Assembly: GCA_047495785.1 (NCBI GenBank)
Contig: JBLDXI010000017.1
Coordinates: 3,410,001 to 3,474,000, forward strand
DNA: 64,000 bases
From: Lepidodermella squamata
Taxonomy: Eukaryota > Gastrotricha
Direction: 5' to 3'
This document shows, piece after piece, positions 23,260 through 34,554 of this stretch (its first letter is position 1; each line of letters begins with the position of its first letter). The translations under genes were made by a program, and so were the position numbers. Under the pieces are notes generated by a model that saw only the letters and a list, made by a program, of their open reading frames with translations, was not told the origin of the DNA and did not search any database.

Positions 23260-26200
23260 ATGCTACCCTCATCCCAATTTTCTTTCAAGGAATGCGGCGG
23301 CGTCGTCCCGCAAGAGGCCATCGACTTCATCAACGACAATGGTAATATTTCTTATATGTCATATAAATTTTAACGTCGCTTATTTCACTTTTTCAACAGT
23401 CATCAACGCGTCAGACCCTTCTATGGCCTTGTCCTCCAACTGCATGAGAATAGATCCAACTGGAATGGCTTGGTGCGTATCCCAAGACAGCATTCTTTGC
23501 TGGATGTATGCCGGAAACGCTCAGGTGTGTTCCTTTTTCATGAAAATTTTAATGACTTCCGATTTATCTATTAGGAGTTCAGCTTTTGTCAAACAATTGA
23601 TTTGCCATCTAGTGACCTGCGTTACTCAGCCTCCTTAATCCACGTCGGACCGTTATCGCCAATGTTACCTTCCTTGTTTTCTTGTCTTCTTGTGGCCGCA
23701 GACGGTGTCATCTTGTTTATACCAAACATATCCGTCTCTCCGCATTTCGAAAAGCTTCCGGTCGCTGCTTCACGATCCGAACCTGATGAATTTTATATTG
23801 CCATTGAAAAGCTCAATTTGCCTCCTTCAAGCGGCGACAATGAGGTTGCTTATGCTTTGCTCACATCTCATGGAACTATCCAGTTGCTCTTAGGAGAAAA
23901 TAAGGTTTGAATATTGCGGACAAAGGTGCCTTTCAAATAGAAAAGTATATTCGACAGGGGACCAAATATAGCTGGCGTATCGAAAATATCGACGCTGCTT
24001 CTGCCCCATCTGCGGGACTTCTGACCTCATTCAGCCGCAGGATTAGCTCATATATTCCCACGCTGACCCGTTCGGATAACTCAGCCGCTATCTGCCTTCG
24101 AACTTGGGCTATGGGAGACTTTGCTACAGTTGCAGTTTTGAGCGCAAAACGCCTCACAGTTTATCATCGGTCAATGAAAGCTAGTGGACCTAACCCGCCA
24201 AATACGTCTACGTTCTCGCTTCAGATTAGTGATCTGCTGCTAAATCATGCAAATGGTGCTAGCTTCGAGCCGATTGATTTGGCTTTCGATTACCCGCCGT
24301 ATAACAGTAATGCCGAGATCGAATTCCCGTCACTCATCGTGGTGTACGGAAATTCCACGGCAAAATCGGCAGCTTTTGCTAAAGTCGATTTGTCGCGAGA
24401 TGGTGCTGGGCTGGAAGTTAGCTCAATACGCATTATCAGCGACGTCCCACATCAGATGGCGCACGAAATGAAGCGAGTTCGAAGCATTTGTGTTTCGTCA
24501 TTCTTTTTCTTGTTCACATCAACCGATATCGTCGTTCTTCGGCTAGGAGACGCTAAATTCAAGCAGTTCCTTAATTGCAGCGCTGCTAATGCCGTTTTGG
24601 GCGCTAGCGTTTTCAATTGCAGCGTTCCTGTTTTCGTTAATCGAATGACTGGTGTCTCAGCTTTGATCTGCGACGACCTACCTCTTCCTCCGTTCAGCTT
24701 CCCGCTTTTGAGGCGAAAAGCTTCGGTTGTGTCAAGCCGAGCTGCCCTTCAACGCGCCAACAAAGCGGCCAACTCGAGGGAAGTTCACGAAAGGCTCGAG
24801 GCGGCTTGGATTTATTTCACAGTTCAAGATATGGGGTCGTGCTTGAAAGTTGTTACCTCGCTTAATAAGGCCAAAAATCTGGATTTCACCGTTGCTCAAC
24901 TTGCCTGGTCTGTTCTTGATGAGAAGCTGCCGAATGACCCGCGATGGAAGCGCGTTGTCGATGCGAATGATTCGACCGAGAAACTGACCTCGTCTTGCTT
25001 CCTCTATCGTACCAATTCTCTGATCATCTCCGACCAAATGCGCGCGAAATGGGAGGCATTTCTCGTATTCTGTGATTTCGCAACTTCTGGCCAATTGTTA
25101 GGCAAAGTAAGTCCGAAAATTAGTTGAATCCCTCAATTGAGGCTAAAATTTTCTACTACAGTATAACTTCAGCCGACACCCGAGCTTCGACAGCGGCCAC
25201 ACGGATAGTGACGTCTCGACTGTTTCCGTCCTTTGCGAGGTGGGCGAAAGACTGGCTTCAGCTATAACTGCCTACGAGTTTTACGATTCTAACAAACAGC
25301 GTAAGTTGGGATTTTTGGGTTCTTTTCATGTTTTTTACGTAATTTCTATCAAAGTATTGGCGACATTGATGGGCGCAGCTGCTGAGTACGTCCCAGCGTT
25401 GTTATTGTCCGAAAGCCAACAACACTCGTCGCTGGCTCGTTCAATTCTCGCAAGTCCTACAAAGTCAAGCGCGATGTCACCGGCAGACATTGTCTTCGCG
25501 AATCTATCATCAGCCGCCGAAAATATCGCCGCAGCAGCCGTAGACGTTGGCGACTCGTTGGTTTCATTCGAAGAAACGCCCGGATCAGACTACGCTAAGG
25601 CCGTCGAAGATGTTGATCGATGCGTTGAGACCGCTGTTTCGATATGCGAGCTGCTCAAAGCCCTATTCGTCGGCGCATCAGCCTTCACCAAACACCGGCC
25701 TAATTTGTACGAAAGCGTGTTTTGTCTTTACCAGTGCTCAGCCTGGCACTACGGGCCTTTCCGCAATTCAGTGATCGTTTTCCTGACAAAGCCTTTCGCC
25801 CGTCTTATGGGTTCAGTCTGGGCTGGCCATCACCTGTCCCAACTCATCCCAGCTTTCAGTTCTCTCGCTGGTTGTGTCGTCGAAAGTTTCGAAATGCAGC
25901 TGTCTAGCATCAAAGACGCCATTGCGGCCGGGGCTTGTGGCAATTTCAAAGACTTGAACCATGCCGTGCTGTGTGAGCGGGAAGATGTCCGGCGTAAACT
26001 GGTCGGACTCCTCGTTGAAGTTTCGTGTTTTGACGACGCCTGTGCCCTCGCCGAGTCATTCGGCGATTTTGATGCCCTGGTCAAAGTTTTCGCTCGAAAT
26101 CGCGACCCCGAACGACTGATGGCCTGGCTGAACCGCCACGGCCAACCGTTTGCTCAACGCCTTTTCGAGGTTCTGGCTTCGCAAGACCAGGAGCTACTCC

Positions 26201-29200
26201 TGTCGCTGTTTGTGCCCAGAGCTTATGACGACAATGAATCTTCGTTCCTCTTGCAAGGCGAATGTTTGGAGTGGTTCAAGGAGTTTTTGGATTCGAATGA
26301 AAATATGCGAGTTTTAAAGGCGGTTTTCCACCTTGAAGCTGAAGATGGTGATCGCAAATTGGCGGCTCAAACTTTTCTCGAGTTGGCTCTTGAGGAGAAG
26401 CGATCACTCGAACGACGACGGCATTTTACCAGCCATGCGAAACTGGCGGCTTATTTACTGCCTGAATTCGATGTGAATCGCCAGCAATTGCTGGAAAATA
26501 TCAAGCGAGAACAATTGTTTGAGCTCTATCATGACCAACTGCCGGAGGAAGTGCTAGTTAAGGCTGGCTATAGACGCTTGCATGGCAATGTGCCGGTATT
26601 TTCGGCTCGAGAGCTTGTTAATCTCTACGTTGGACCTTGCAACGCAATGCCTGCGGTTGAGCACTTCCTGCATTCTCTCGAGCTTTTGGTGCTTTTAGTA
26701 AGCTACGCAGAAATTTTTTCAAATTATGAATAGAAAAATGTTTTTTGTTAGCCTTATCAAGAGTTCGACGAGGTGAAATATTTCATTTGGGCGAGAGCTG
26801 TTCTAGCAGACAAGTGAGTCGGATTTACTTTTTTGCCTTAGCTTTTGCGGAAAATGTTGCGGAAATATTTATACTTGGGTTTCGTACGCGGGCCGCTCCT
26901 CTGAAGAGGCTCGGCGTTAGCCTTTAAGCCATCATGGCCAACTTACACTACGCGGTTGTAAGGGGACTTAAAATCACAGGTAGCAGCGTCGGCTCTGATT
27001 CGACTGACTAACTGCTGGATTGACTCGTTCGTTTTTCGACCCATGTTGCTCCGGAACTTGTGACGTTCACGCACTACGAACTTTTTCGGATCGTATTGAG
27101 TGGCCATGAACGTGCAGATCTCTTCGTATTTGAGAGCGTTTAGTTCTTTGTCGTGTTCTTGCTTGGCGTGGAGTTGTAACTCTTTGTACAAGACGTCCGT
27201 TTGACAAGCCAAGAAGTAAGCGGCCTTGGTGTTGGTTTTACCGTGGGCACGTGCGTATGTATCAAACCGTCCTTTGTAGTCTTCCCACAGTTCGGCCTGT
27301 GGGTTGAAACCTGGAAACTCACGAGTCGCCTTTGATTCATTGTCGGCAATTAGTTTTTGAATTGCTTCGCTGTGTTCCTTGAGCGCCGTTTGACTCGAGA
27401 CACTTAACGAGACTAGTTGTTGCAGTAATTGAGCCAATGTAGGTTCGCCTGCGGTGATAGCCGGTGTCGCAGCTGTTGATGCTGGATCAGCCATTTAGTG
27501 CTTTTTCTGCGTCGCCAATTTGTTGTATTCAAAGACGGTCGATTTTCAATGCGAAATTTTATTGTAATAAAGATCCCCTATCAGTACATATTAATTGCTT
27601 AAAATCATCAATTCACAACAGGGGAGTAGTAAGGGAGAAAGGTGGCTGACTCGCTCCCCCGCATGGTCTTTCCATTATCAGCGGTTTCCATTTTATACCT
27701 TTGACAGCCTCGATATTTAATAGTTGGGAAATTTTCAATATTTTACCCATTTTGCCAAAAAATGCCTTTTTCCCGTTTCAAAGCTGATGAAAAAATCAAG
27801 ATATCATCAAGATATCATTGAGCAGAAGCAAAGATCACAACTTTCTACCGAAGCTCACACCCGACGGAAACGACAAATTCGCGAAATTTGTTCTAATTAT
27901 TTTCTTAAATGATGTCTCCTTGTATCTTTCAATCTCGAGCCACTCCAATAACGCGCAAATTTCGAATTTTAAAATTAATAACACACTTCGATTGATTACT
28001 GGTTCTGGTTTAATTAATTATCGGATTATATACAGCACTAAGCGTAACACGTCTTGTTCAACATGCGTTTAACTAAAGATTATGAGTAATTGAAGATGAG
28101 TCATTGAGATTATTGAGTCATATTAGTGAAGCGGAGAGACAGCTCATGTCTAAAAATCAGAGTTGAAATTGAAGAGTTGAAGAGTTGCGAGTAATCGGAA
28201 GTATTAGCAGCGGAAGGTGCGAAAGAAGCTGGATTGACTTGCTGGGTTGTGGCTGGTGACGATGGCCCGAAGTTGAAAGTGTTGCTCGCAGCGCTGGCTG
28301 AGAATTGCATCGCAGTGTTCGGCGGCCTGCTGTTGCCTGGAAATTGCATTGGCGCCATGCGCATCATGAGAGTCATCAGCGTGTTGTTCTGCTGTTGCAG
28401 TTGTTGGTACATCTGTTCTGGCTGCTGGCGAAGCATGTCCTTCAGCTCGATGTACGGCGACGCGCTGGGAGTATCATTCGACCTAGCGAAGTTAATTCAG
28501 AGTAGCCCAATAAGCTTGGACGAAGATCGCGAGATTTACCTATTCGAGTCCTCTAGCATTTTCTGCTTCTGCGCGGTGGTGGTTTCAATTATGAACGTAG
28601 CTAGGTTTTGCTTAGAAGCTCCCGAGGCACTTCTATTCCGTTTGGTCTTGACCAAGCCCGGCTTGAATTTTACGACCTCTTTCTCACCCTCCTGTTCATC
28701 ACTGGAACCCCCGGCATTTTCGGAAAGCCCGGATTGAACAGAGGCAGCAAGTGGCGATTGGATTTATCCAAAGTTTAATAAGCCGCTTTCTATTTGTCTA
28801 CGCAAAAGGCTTCAATTACAGGCGATGCCTGTACTTCAAATAGCCACCTACTTAACACCTTTCGCTTCAATAGTATCATCTGCGACTCGGTTTAACCAAA
28901 CAGCCGTTTCATCCGCAGCGAAAATTTCCGGCGGTTGATAGTTGTCCTTCTTTCGCAAATTAATAGTAAACAATATGTAATCGGTAAGATGTTGCCGGGC
29001 CTTTTCGGCTTTAAGGCCGATCGCAGTAGCTTTTAATCACGTGAGAAAAGAGGAATTACGAGGTATCACGAATTACCGGATACTGGCGTCACATGAGAAC
29101 AAATAAGTAACTAGACAGCGCGTTGAAACATCAAATCATTGAAGTTATTGTCTCTGGCTTTGATAATAAAAGATTCATCTTCAAGCTCTTTGGCGAGGGA

Positions 29201-29963
29201 GACCAACTTCTTGTGGGCGGTTCGTAGAACATGCGCCCATCAGTTGCTCTGGATTCCTGACCAACTACCGTAACAATAGTGTCCAATGTAGCCGCGGCCC
29301 CATCGCGCACAACAAGAGGCGATGGCGGCATTTCAATAAAAGCACGTTCGTAACTCGTCTTAACTGTGCCCAGCAAACCGATGTACGAGATGCATATACA
29401 GATTTGTGTAAATAGAATCACATTCGCGGGAAATGTTTTTTGGGTGAAATTGCAACGTTTTGTTGATCAACAACTCGTTGTCTTCAGGATGAACATCGGT
29501 ACAAGGGTAGTAGTAAGGAGAAACTAGGAGAAGAAATTGATGCGATGGGAAAAAGCAGTGATGTATGGAATCTTATTGAACAGTAGATTTGTCATTCGGG
29601 TATTTGCATAGGCTGTTTGCTTAATTTTCTAGATCTCTTGAATATAACAAATAATTATAATTTTCTGTTCATTTGCATAGCTGGAGGCTGCTTGACACGA
29701 CAGATCCGCAAATTGCGTGCAAGAGGACAATTTTCTACGCAGTCGCGGAGGCACTTGCGCCGAAATTGGGCTCGCAAAAATCGGCTCGCACTGCGGTGAA
29801 CGAACTCGAACAACTGCGCCGACTGTTGCCCGATGAACCGACCCGCCTGGTTGATATGGTTAAACGTGAAACCAGCTCGGATGAAAGTATGGCCGGTGAA
29901 TTGCCCGCAGATCTGGTCTTTCTCTGGAAACTGGCTTGCCAAATCGTTTGTTCACTAGTCTGA
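23260..29963 (+). CDS. NUP133: Nuclear pore complex protein Nup133
   Basis: Seven exons: 23260-23341, 23400-23524, 23575-25106, 25162-25300, 25355-26697, 26752-26813 and 29681-29963; about 1188 residues, close to the human length. The N-terminal half matches a Nup133 beta-propeller; the C-terminal helical half aligns by eye with the family, for example PVFSARELVNLYV followed by a long helix and RAVLADNWRLLDT bridging the last intron. Role: scaffold subunit of the Y-complex of the nuclear pore. Exon 3 needs a -1 frame change between 23904 and 23908 (AAGGTTTGAAT); one extra T would restore it, and no plausible intron fits, so a missing base in the assembly is likely. The final intron (2867 nt) is swollen by mobile elements. 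V-L-K-S precede the ATG in frame, so the true start may lie in an upstream exon. Confidence 0.9.
26943..27494 (-). mobile_element. LTR-retrotransposon gag fragment
   Basis: Open frame of 183 residues with gag-like features: a short coiled segment, then FPGFNPQAELWEDYKGRFDT and a helical capsid-type stretch ending ESIQQLVSRIRADAATCDF, as in Ty3/gypsy-type retrotransposon Gag (retrotrans_gag). It stops abruptly at the left with no zinc knuckle, protease, reverse transcriptase or integrase, so the element is a 5' remnant. Upstream on the same strand are a primer-binding-site-like TGGCGACGCAG (about 27507-27518) and an LTR-like segment. Confidence 0.7.
27521..27620 (-). repeat. Candidate 5' LTR (about 100 bp) of the gag fragment
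   Basis: Bounded by TGTTGT and ACAACA, carries AATAAA on the - strand, and lies directly before the PBS-like TGGCGACGCAG. Very short for an LTR, and no second copy is in the window, so this boundary call is tentative. Confidence 0.35.
28110..28766 (-). pseudogene. Spliced fragment of a Gln-rich DNA-binding-type protein within the Nup133 intron
   Basis: Two exon-like blocks, 28540-28766 and 28110-28492, separated by a 47-nt GT-AG intron and joining in phase. The first block is charged and ends TTAQKQKMLEDSNR. The second has ELKDMLRQQPEQMYQQLQQQ and a Met/Ala/Ser-rich tail. Such Gln-rich C-terminal tails are common in Myb/SANT-like proteins carried by transposons and their domesticated relatives. 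No start codon or DNA-binding domain is present upstream (TAA before 28766), so it is a truncated remnant. Because it retains an intron it is not a processed copy. Confidence 0.4.
28848..29038 (-). mobile_element. pogo/Tigger-type DDE transposase fragment
   Basis: An open stretch of about 63 codons, ending in TAG, contains PPEIFAADETAVWLN and DDTIEAKGVK. The pattern (aromatic)-AADETAVW followed by a T-[IV]-x-x-K-G-x-K motif marks the first catalytic Asp of DDE_1 transposases of the pogo/jerky type. The other catalytic residues are missing. It may have fed elements like the one at 17213-18153. Confidence 0.65.
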
Positions 29964-30965
29964 CGTTAAAACAAAACACTTGATGCTATTAAGGAGGCTG
30001 GTCGCGTTATACGACCGCATGTTTTTACGAAAATAAAAGTCACATTTTCGAGAGAGTCTTACTGATTTTATTCAATTTCAGCGAATGTATCCTGAAACCA
30101 ATATCAGGGACCCAGTTCCGATGTCTGTGCAAAATTTCGTAATTTTCCTATGTTACCTTCATTTTATAAAAATGGTACAAGGTTTGGCTGAATTTGGACA
30201 CTTGTTGGAGACCTCATTAGCATATTCATAATCGTCGGGAAGCGTCCAGAACTTGAAGCTTTTCTATAAATTCCGACAAATTCGCACATGTGGTGGCGAG
30301 AAACTAATGACGTGTCATTTAAACTCAATTCAAATTTTTCCCCGCTATTTTTGGATCAACGCATATATCAAGGCCAAAATTGCCCCACGTGGGGCCTAAT
30401 TTTCCAGCTCACCCGTAAAAATTGCCAGCGCCAAATTTCCCGTTTTTTATCAGTCGACAGTTCATATGGTGACCACTACTGCTGGTAAATTTTTCAGAGC
30501 AATCAGAGCTTTCAGGTTGACCATGAATAAGGGGGTCTCAAATAGACGTTTTAAGACGTATCACCTTTCATTTATTATAAAAACAGGAAATTTGGTACCG
30601 TTGAAAGGTCTTCAAGGCACCTCGAGATTTTAATGGGAATTTTCCCAACCTCACTAATAGAACACACGCGTAGGAGTCGTTTTATCTAAATTTAGCTCCA
30701 AAATTAACCACCCTTGCGATCGTTATATAGAAACATTCACGAAGGACAAGCTATGTGTAAAGAAAATGGCAATAAAATGGGTCAGGTAGAAAGAGAGCTG
30801 ATAAACTTGGAGAGCGGGAAAGTTCGTTCCATGTTCGTCCATATGGCGCCGTCTTGGCGCCAACTCGCGTGCGCCACTCGTGCGCATAACTGGCTCGTGC
30901 TATCCGAGTTTGGACGATGCCTAGTTTTCCTTGAAAAATGTAAATTTCAAAATATCGAAAATCAA
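29964..30965. other. Intergenic region before the BTBD9-like pair
   Basis: AATAAA-like AAAATAAAAG near 30032 may end Nup133. A 14-bp palindrome GCCCCACGTGGGGC with an E-box core sits at 30382-30395. The frame of the next gene stays open upstream to 30714, giving alternative earlier ATGs. No other gene seen. Confidence 0.4.
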
Positions 30966-32518
30966 ATGGCTTCGGAATATAAAAAAATGGCCTGTGAATC
31001 ACCCGTGCCTGGAACCTTGCCTCAATCGAAGCTGGTCGACCACCGCATCGAATTGTCCCAGATTATGGGTCTTCTTCTCAAAGAATCCCTCAACAGCGAC
31101 GTGACTTTCGTGGTTGAAAACGAGAAGTTTGAAGCCCATCGAGCAATTTTAGCCATTCAGTCACCTGTTTTACGTAAAATGCTGCTCGAGCCACTGCTAG
31201 ATTTGAGCCGCCGGCGCGACGAACCTGTCACTTTACCTGATCGCAAGGCGGCGTCTTTCGCTATTTTCCTCAAATACCTTTACACCGGCGTTTTCGATGT
31301 CAGTAATGTCGATATTGCCGTCGCTGCTGATGTTTTGGCGACTGCTCATGATTACGAAGTTGAGATACTAGAGACTGCTCTCGGAGAAACTTTAAAAGTT
31401 TTATTTCTGCGTTATAATATCGACGATTATAATTCTTTTTTCCAGGCATTCGTGAATTTGGATACAGTTTTCACGCTGTTTCAAGTAGCTTTCGACATCG
31501 GTTCAGCGGGACTATTTGCATTTTGCCGCGATTTCATGTGTGAGAATGCCAAGGCAATTGTTCGAAGTCCAAGGTTTGGAACTTTGTCGGAAAAGGCCGT
31601 CATCGAGCTGCTGTCGAATGACTACTTCGCAGCACCTGAGATGGAGATTCTACGTGCCATCACGCTCTGGCATGAGAGGAACCCGCAAATTACCCTCGAC
31701 GGTATTTTCGACCAAGTTCGATTTCAGCTGGTCTGCCTCGACGGCTGGTCGTTGGTTGAAGTAGCCCCAGTTTGTAAGTTGCTAAATGCTTATAACATCG
31801 ATTTGAAGCAAGCGATCGACTCATCCACTGACGATGGCTTACCAAAACGACCCCGTTACATGCTAGGTATGCAGTTTCTTACTTCAGAAAAATTGTTTAA
31901 ACTTATTTTCTGAAGCTACCTCGAACCTTGCCAGCTTTCAACGCGGGGCATTTGTGTTGAACGAAGGTCGAGTTCGCCATGGAAACTATATGATTGATGG
32001 CTCATATAGCCGTCGAACCGTGAATGATTCAGCGATTCAAGGCAACGAGACGAAGATCAAAGGAACGGGCAGTTATGCCGTCGTTAAGCTGCCCAAATTG
32101 AGTTATGTCAATTCTTTACGAATTGTCGCTGCGAACAAATGTTCAGACCCAAACTCACTGGTACGACCCGATGGTTTGAAAATTTTCTTTTCGGTCGATA
32201 ATATTTCATGGGACATGGTCGCCGACTGCCGAAACCGCGACTGCTCAGGATGCCAGGTTTTGCTCATGTTCTCCGTTAGACCTGTCCAATTTAGTAAGTT
32301 CAATCAATCGGCAATTTAATCTGGAAATAATACTATTTCCTATGTCAACAGTTCGAATCGTTGGTGACTCGAAAAACGACAATGACACGCTCTATGTTTT
32401 GAATTTGATGTGCCCGGCCGAAGTGACCGAATGTGACGTAGCGCGTTATAAGCTGCTGTGCGGCGAAGGCCAGACGCTTATGTACTTGCCTAACCAGGAT
32501 CGCGAGATAGTTATGTAA
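30966..32518 (+). CDS. BTBD9-like protein A (BTB-BACK-discoidin)
   Basis: Three exons, 30966-31866, 31916-32293 and 32352-32518, phase 1 at both joints; 481 residues. A BTB/POZ domain (about residues 40-140) contains SDVTFVVENEKFEAHRAILA and FAIFLKYLYTGVFDVS; a BACK domain (about 165-270) contains FCRDFMCENAKAIV and LSNDYFAAPEMEILRAI. A discoidin/F5-8C-like domain follows (about 315-450), with SYAVVKLPKLSYVNSLRIVA and VQFIRIVGDS. This order is that of BTBD9, a substrate adaptor for Cul3 ubiquitin ligase, but here there is one discoidin-like domain where human BTBD9 has two. The start is taken at the ATG before EYKKMACE; in-frame ATGs back to 30714 would lengthen it. A related gene follows 190 nt downstream on the same strand. 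Confidence 0.85.
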
Positions 32519-32708
32519 CTTGACCGAAATTTATTTTCCGAAACAATCTGTGTTGCGTGGCAGCGGCTTATTTAAAGACATGAGCTTTTATTTTGACCTA
32601 ATTCAACTAGCAAAATAACAGTTTTTGGGCCTTGAATGGTTATGATTCCGTGATTTTTCATTTGTTTACAATATTTTTCATTAGAATAAGTAATAGCTAC
32701 TGTACTGA

Positions 32709-34243
32709 ATGCCAGTTTTATCGGAGAAGGATACGGGTAGAGACAGGATTGATCATACTCGCCAGCTGTCGGCGTCGCTCGGCGCCTTGCTAGGCGATTC
32801 GTTCGCAAGTGATGTCGTTTTTGTTGTTGAAAATTCGCAATTTCGGGCACATCGACTTGTTCTTGCTCTTCAATCGGTAGTTTTCCGCGAAATGCTTCTC
32901 GGCTTGCACTTTCGGGAATCTTTACAAAAAGATGAACCGGTAATTTTGATTGCATAAAAATCCTGTAAAATCAAATTCAAAAATTTTACAGATTCTTCTG
33001 CCAGGAAAACGCGCGGCTTCATTCAGCAGCTTCTTGAAATATATTTACACCGGCTACTTGGAGATTGCAGACCTCTCAACCGATATCGCAATCGAGATAT
33101 TGCTCATCGCTCATGAATTTCAAGTCATCAGCCTAGTCGACGAGCTCAGCGAGAGACTCACGGTATGGCTAGCCGCTAATCCGACATTTTTCTACCCGAT
33201 TTTTTATTATGTTATAGAGACGCATCACGTTCGATACGGTTGCTGCTTTATTCGAAGCTGCTCACATCCTCGACACTCGGGTGTTGTTGCATGATTGCCG
33301 CGAGTTTATGTGCAAAAATTCACAGCAGATCTTGAAACATCCCGCGTTTACCGAGTTGTCCCAATCAGCTGTCGTAGATCTCTTATCATCCGACGAATTC
33401 GCTGCTTCCGAAATGGAAATTCTTCTAGCTGCTGCTTCGTGGTTCGCTCGAAATTCGGATGCAAATTTCAAGCAAGTTGTTGAACGTGCTGTTAGGTTCG
33501 AACTTGTCCAAGCTGATGGCATACCACTGACGTGTCTAGCGTCGCTATTTCATTTATTTGCGGCTCATGGTGTCGATGTGGCGCAACTAGCGGCGCAAAA
33601 CGCGTCGGCCCCCCGCTACAGGACGAATTTGGAAACTGAAAATCAAGCTGTTCCGACATTGGGAGCGATTGTTCTACCCGACGGTGATTCTGTGAATCCT
33701 TTTTACTGTATCGACGGGTCGTTTCTGAAGCGTACTGACAACTTCAGCATACAGGGTTATGAAACGCACCACAATAATGGGCCGGATAAATTCATCCTGA
33801 TCAAACTCGGCCGCGTTTGCTACGTCGATTCGTTGTACTTTGTCGCAGCCAATTTCTCGTGCTCGTCTTACGTCGTGTGCTCGAATGGTTTCCGAATCGA
33901 GACATCGGTTGATCAGAAAACCTGGCAAACTTTGGCGCAGTCGAACGAGCCGATGCCCGTTCAACGCCGACTTCTCGTTTTCACTCCCAGACATGTTCGA
34001 TACAGTGAGAAATTGAGAATATTCAAGATTTAATTGAATAAACTTTTTTCATTATTTTTACAAGTTAAATTAACGGGCAAGGCAATGCGAGCTTATCACA
34101 GTTTCTACCTGCTGCACATCGAGTGTCCAGCTTCGTCCGTCAACGTGGCCGATGTGACAAAGTTTCATGCAATCGAAGACGCGTCCCGTGATCGAACGAT
34201 CATGTACGAACTGGAGCAAAAACGTGCTGTGGTGCTCGACTAA
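32709..34243 (+). CDS. BTBD9-like protein B (BTB-BACK-discoidin), tandem paralogue
   Basis: Four exons: 32709-32939, 32992-33162, 33218-34004 and 34065-34243; 455 residues. It has the same domain order as its neighbour: BTB with SDVVFVVENSQFRAHRLVLA and KYIYTGYLEIADL, BACK with DCREFMCKNSQQIL and LSSDEFAASEMEILLAA, then one discoidin-like domain with FILIKLGRVCYVDSLYFVAA, and ending in an IECPA stretch like the HFECP of BTBD9. Motif for motif it matches gene A (DFMCENAK / EFMCKNSQ; SNDYFAAPEME / SSDEFAASEME) but has an extra intron inside the BTB region, so the duplication is not recent. Predicted role: Cul3-type adaptor. Confidence 0.85.
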
Positions 34244-34554
34244 CACCCGTTTGAACAGTATTTTTCTTTTTTTATTCACTTATTCTTCTAACTTCCTAAT
34301 TCAGCAACGCTGCGTACAATTTTTTTACAAACGATTGTTGGTGTTTAATCTTTGTATAAAATAAACGAATGACTGCAATTTTTCTGCTCTTCAGTAATAC
34401 TTAAGTATTTGTGGTTCAAATAATTAAAAAAAACGGAAAAGATCTGCAGCATTTTAACGCACCTGAACGCTAGTAAAACGCGAGAAGCAGTCGAATTTTT
34501 ACTACGACGCTTTATTATTCGAAGTCAACAAACAAAGCAAAATTAGAACAGTGT

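Larger units (their letters stand above)
26814..29680 (+). other. Enlarged last intron of Nup133, filled with mobile-element fragments
   Basis: 2867 nt against about 50-60 nt for the other Nup133 introns. The donor GTGAGT and acceptor TTTGCATAG join AA|C in frame. All recognisable insert fragments read on the - strand, opposite to Nup133. Confidence 0.8.

Noticed and set aside
29131-29421. - strand frame of 96 codons in the Nup133 intron
   Set aside because: No motif, and not in continuity with the transposase fragment.
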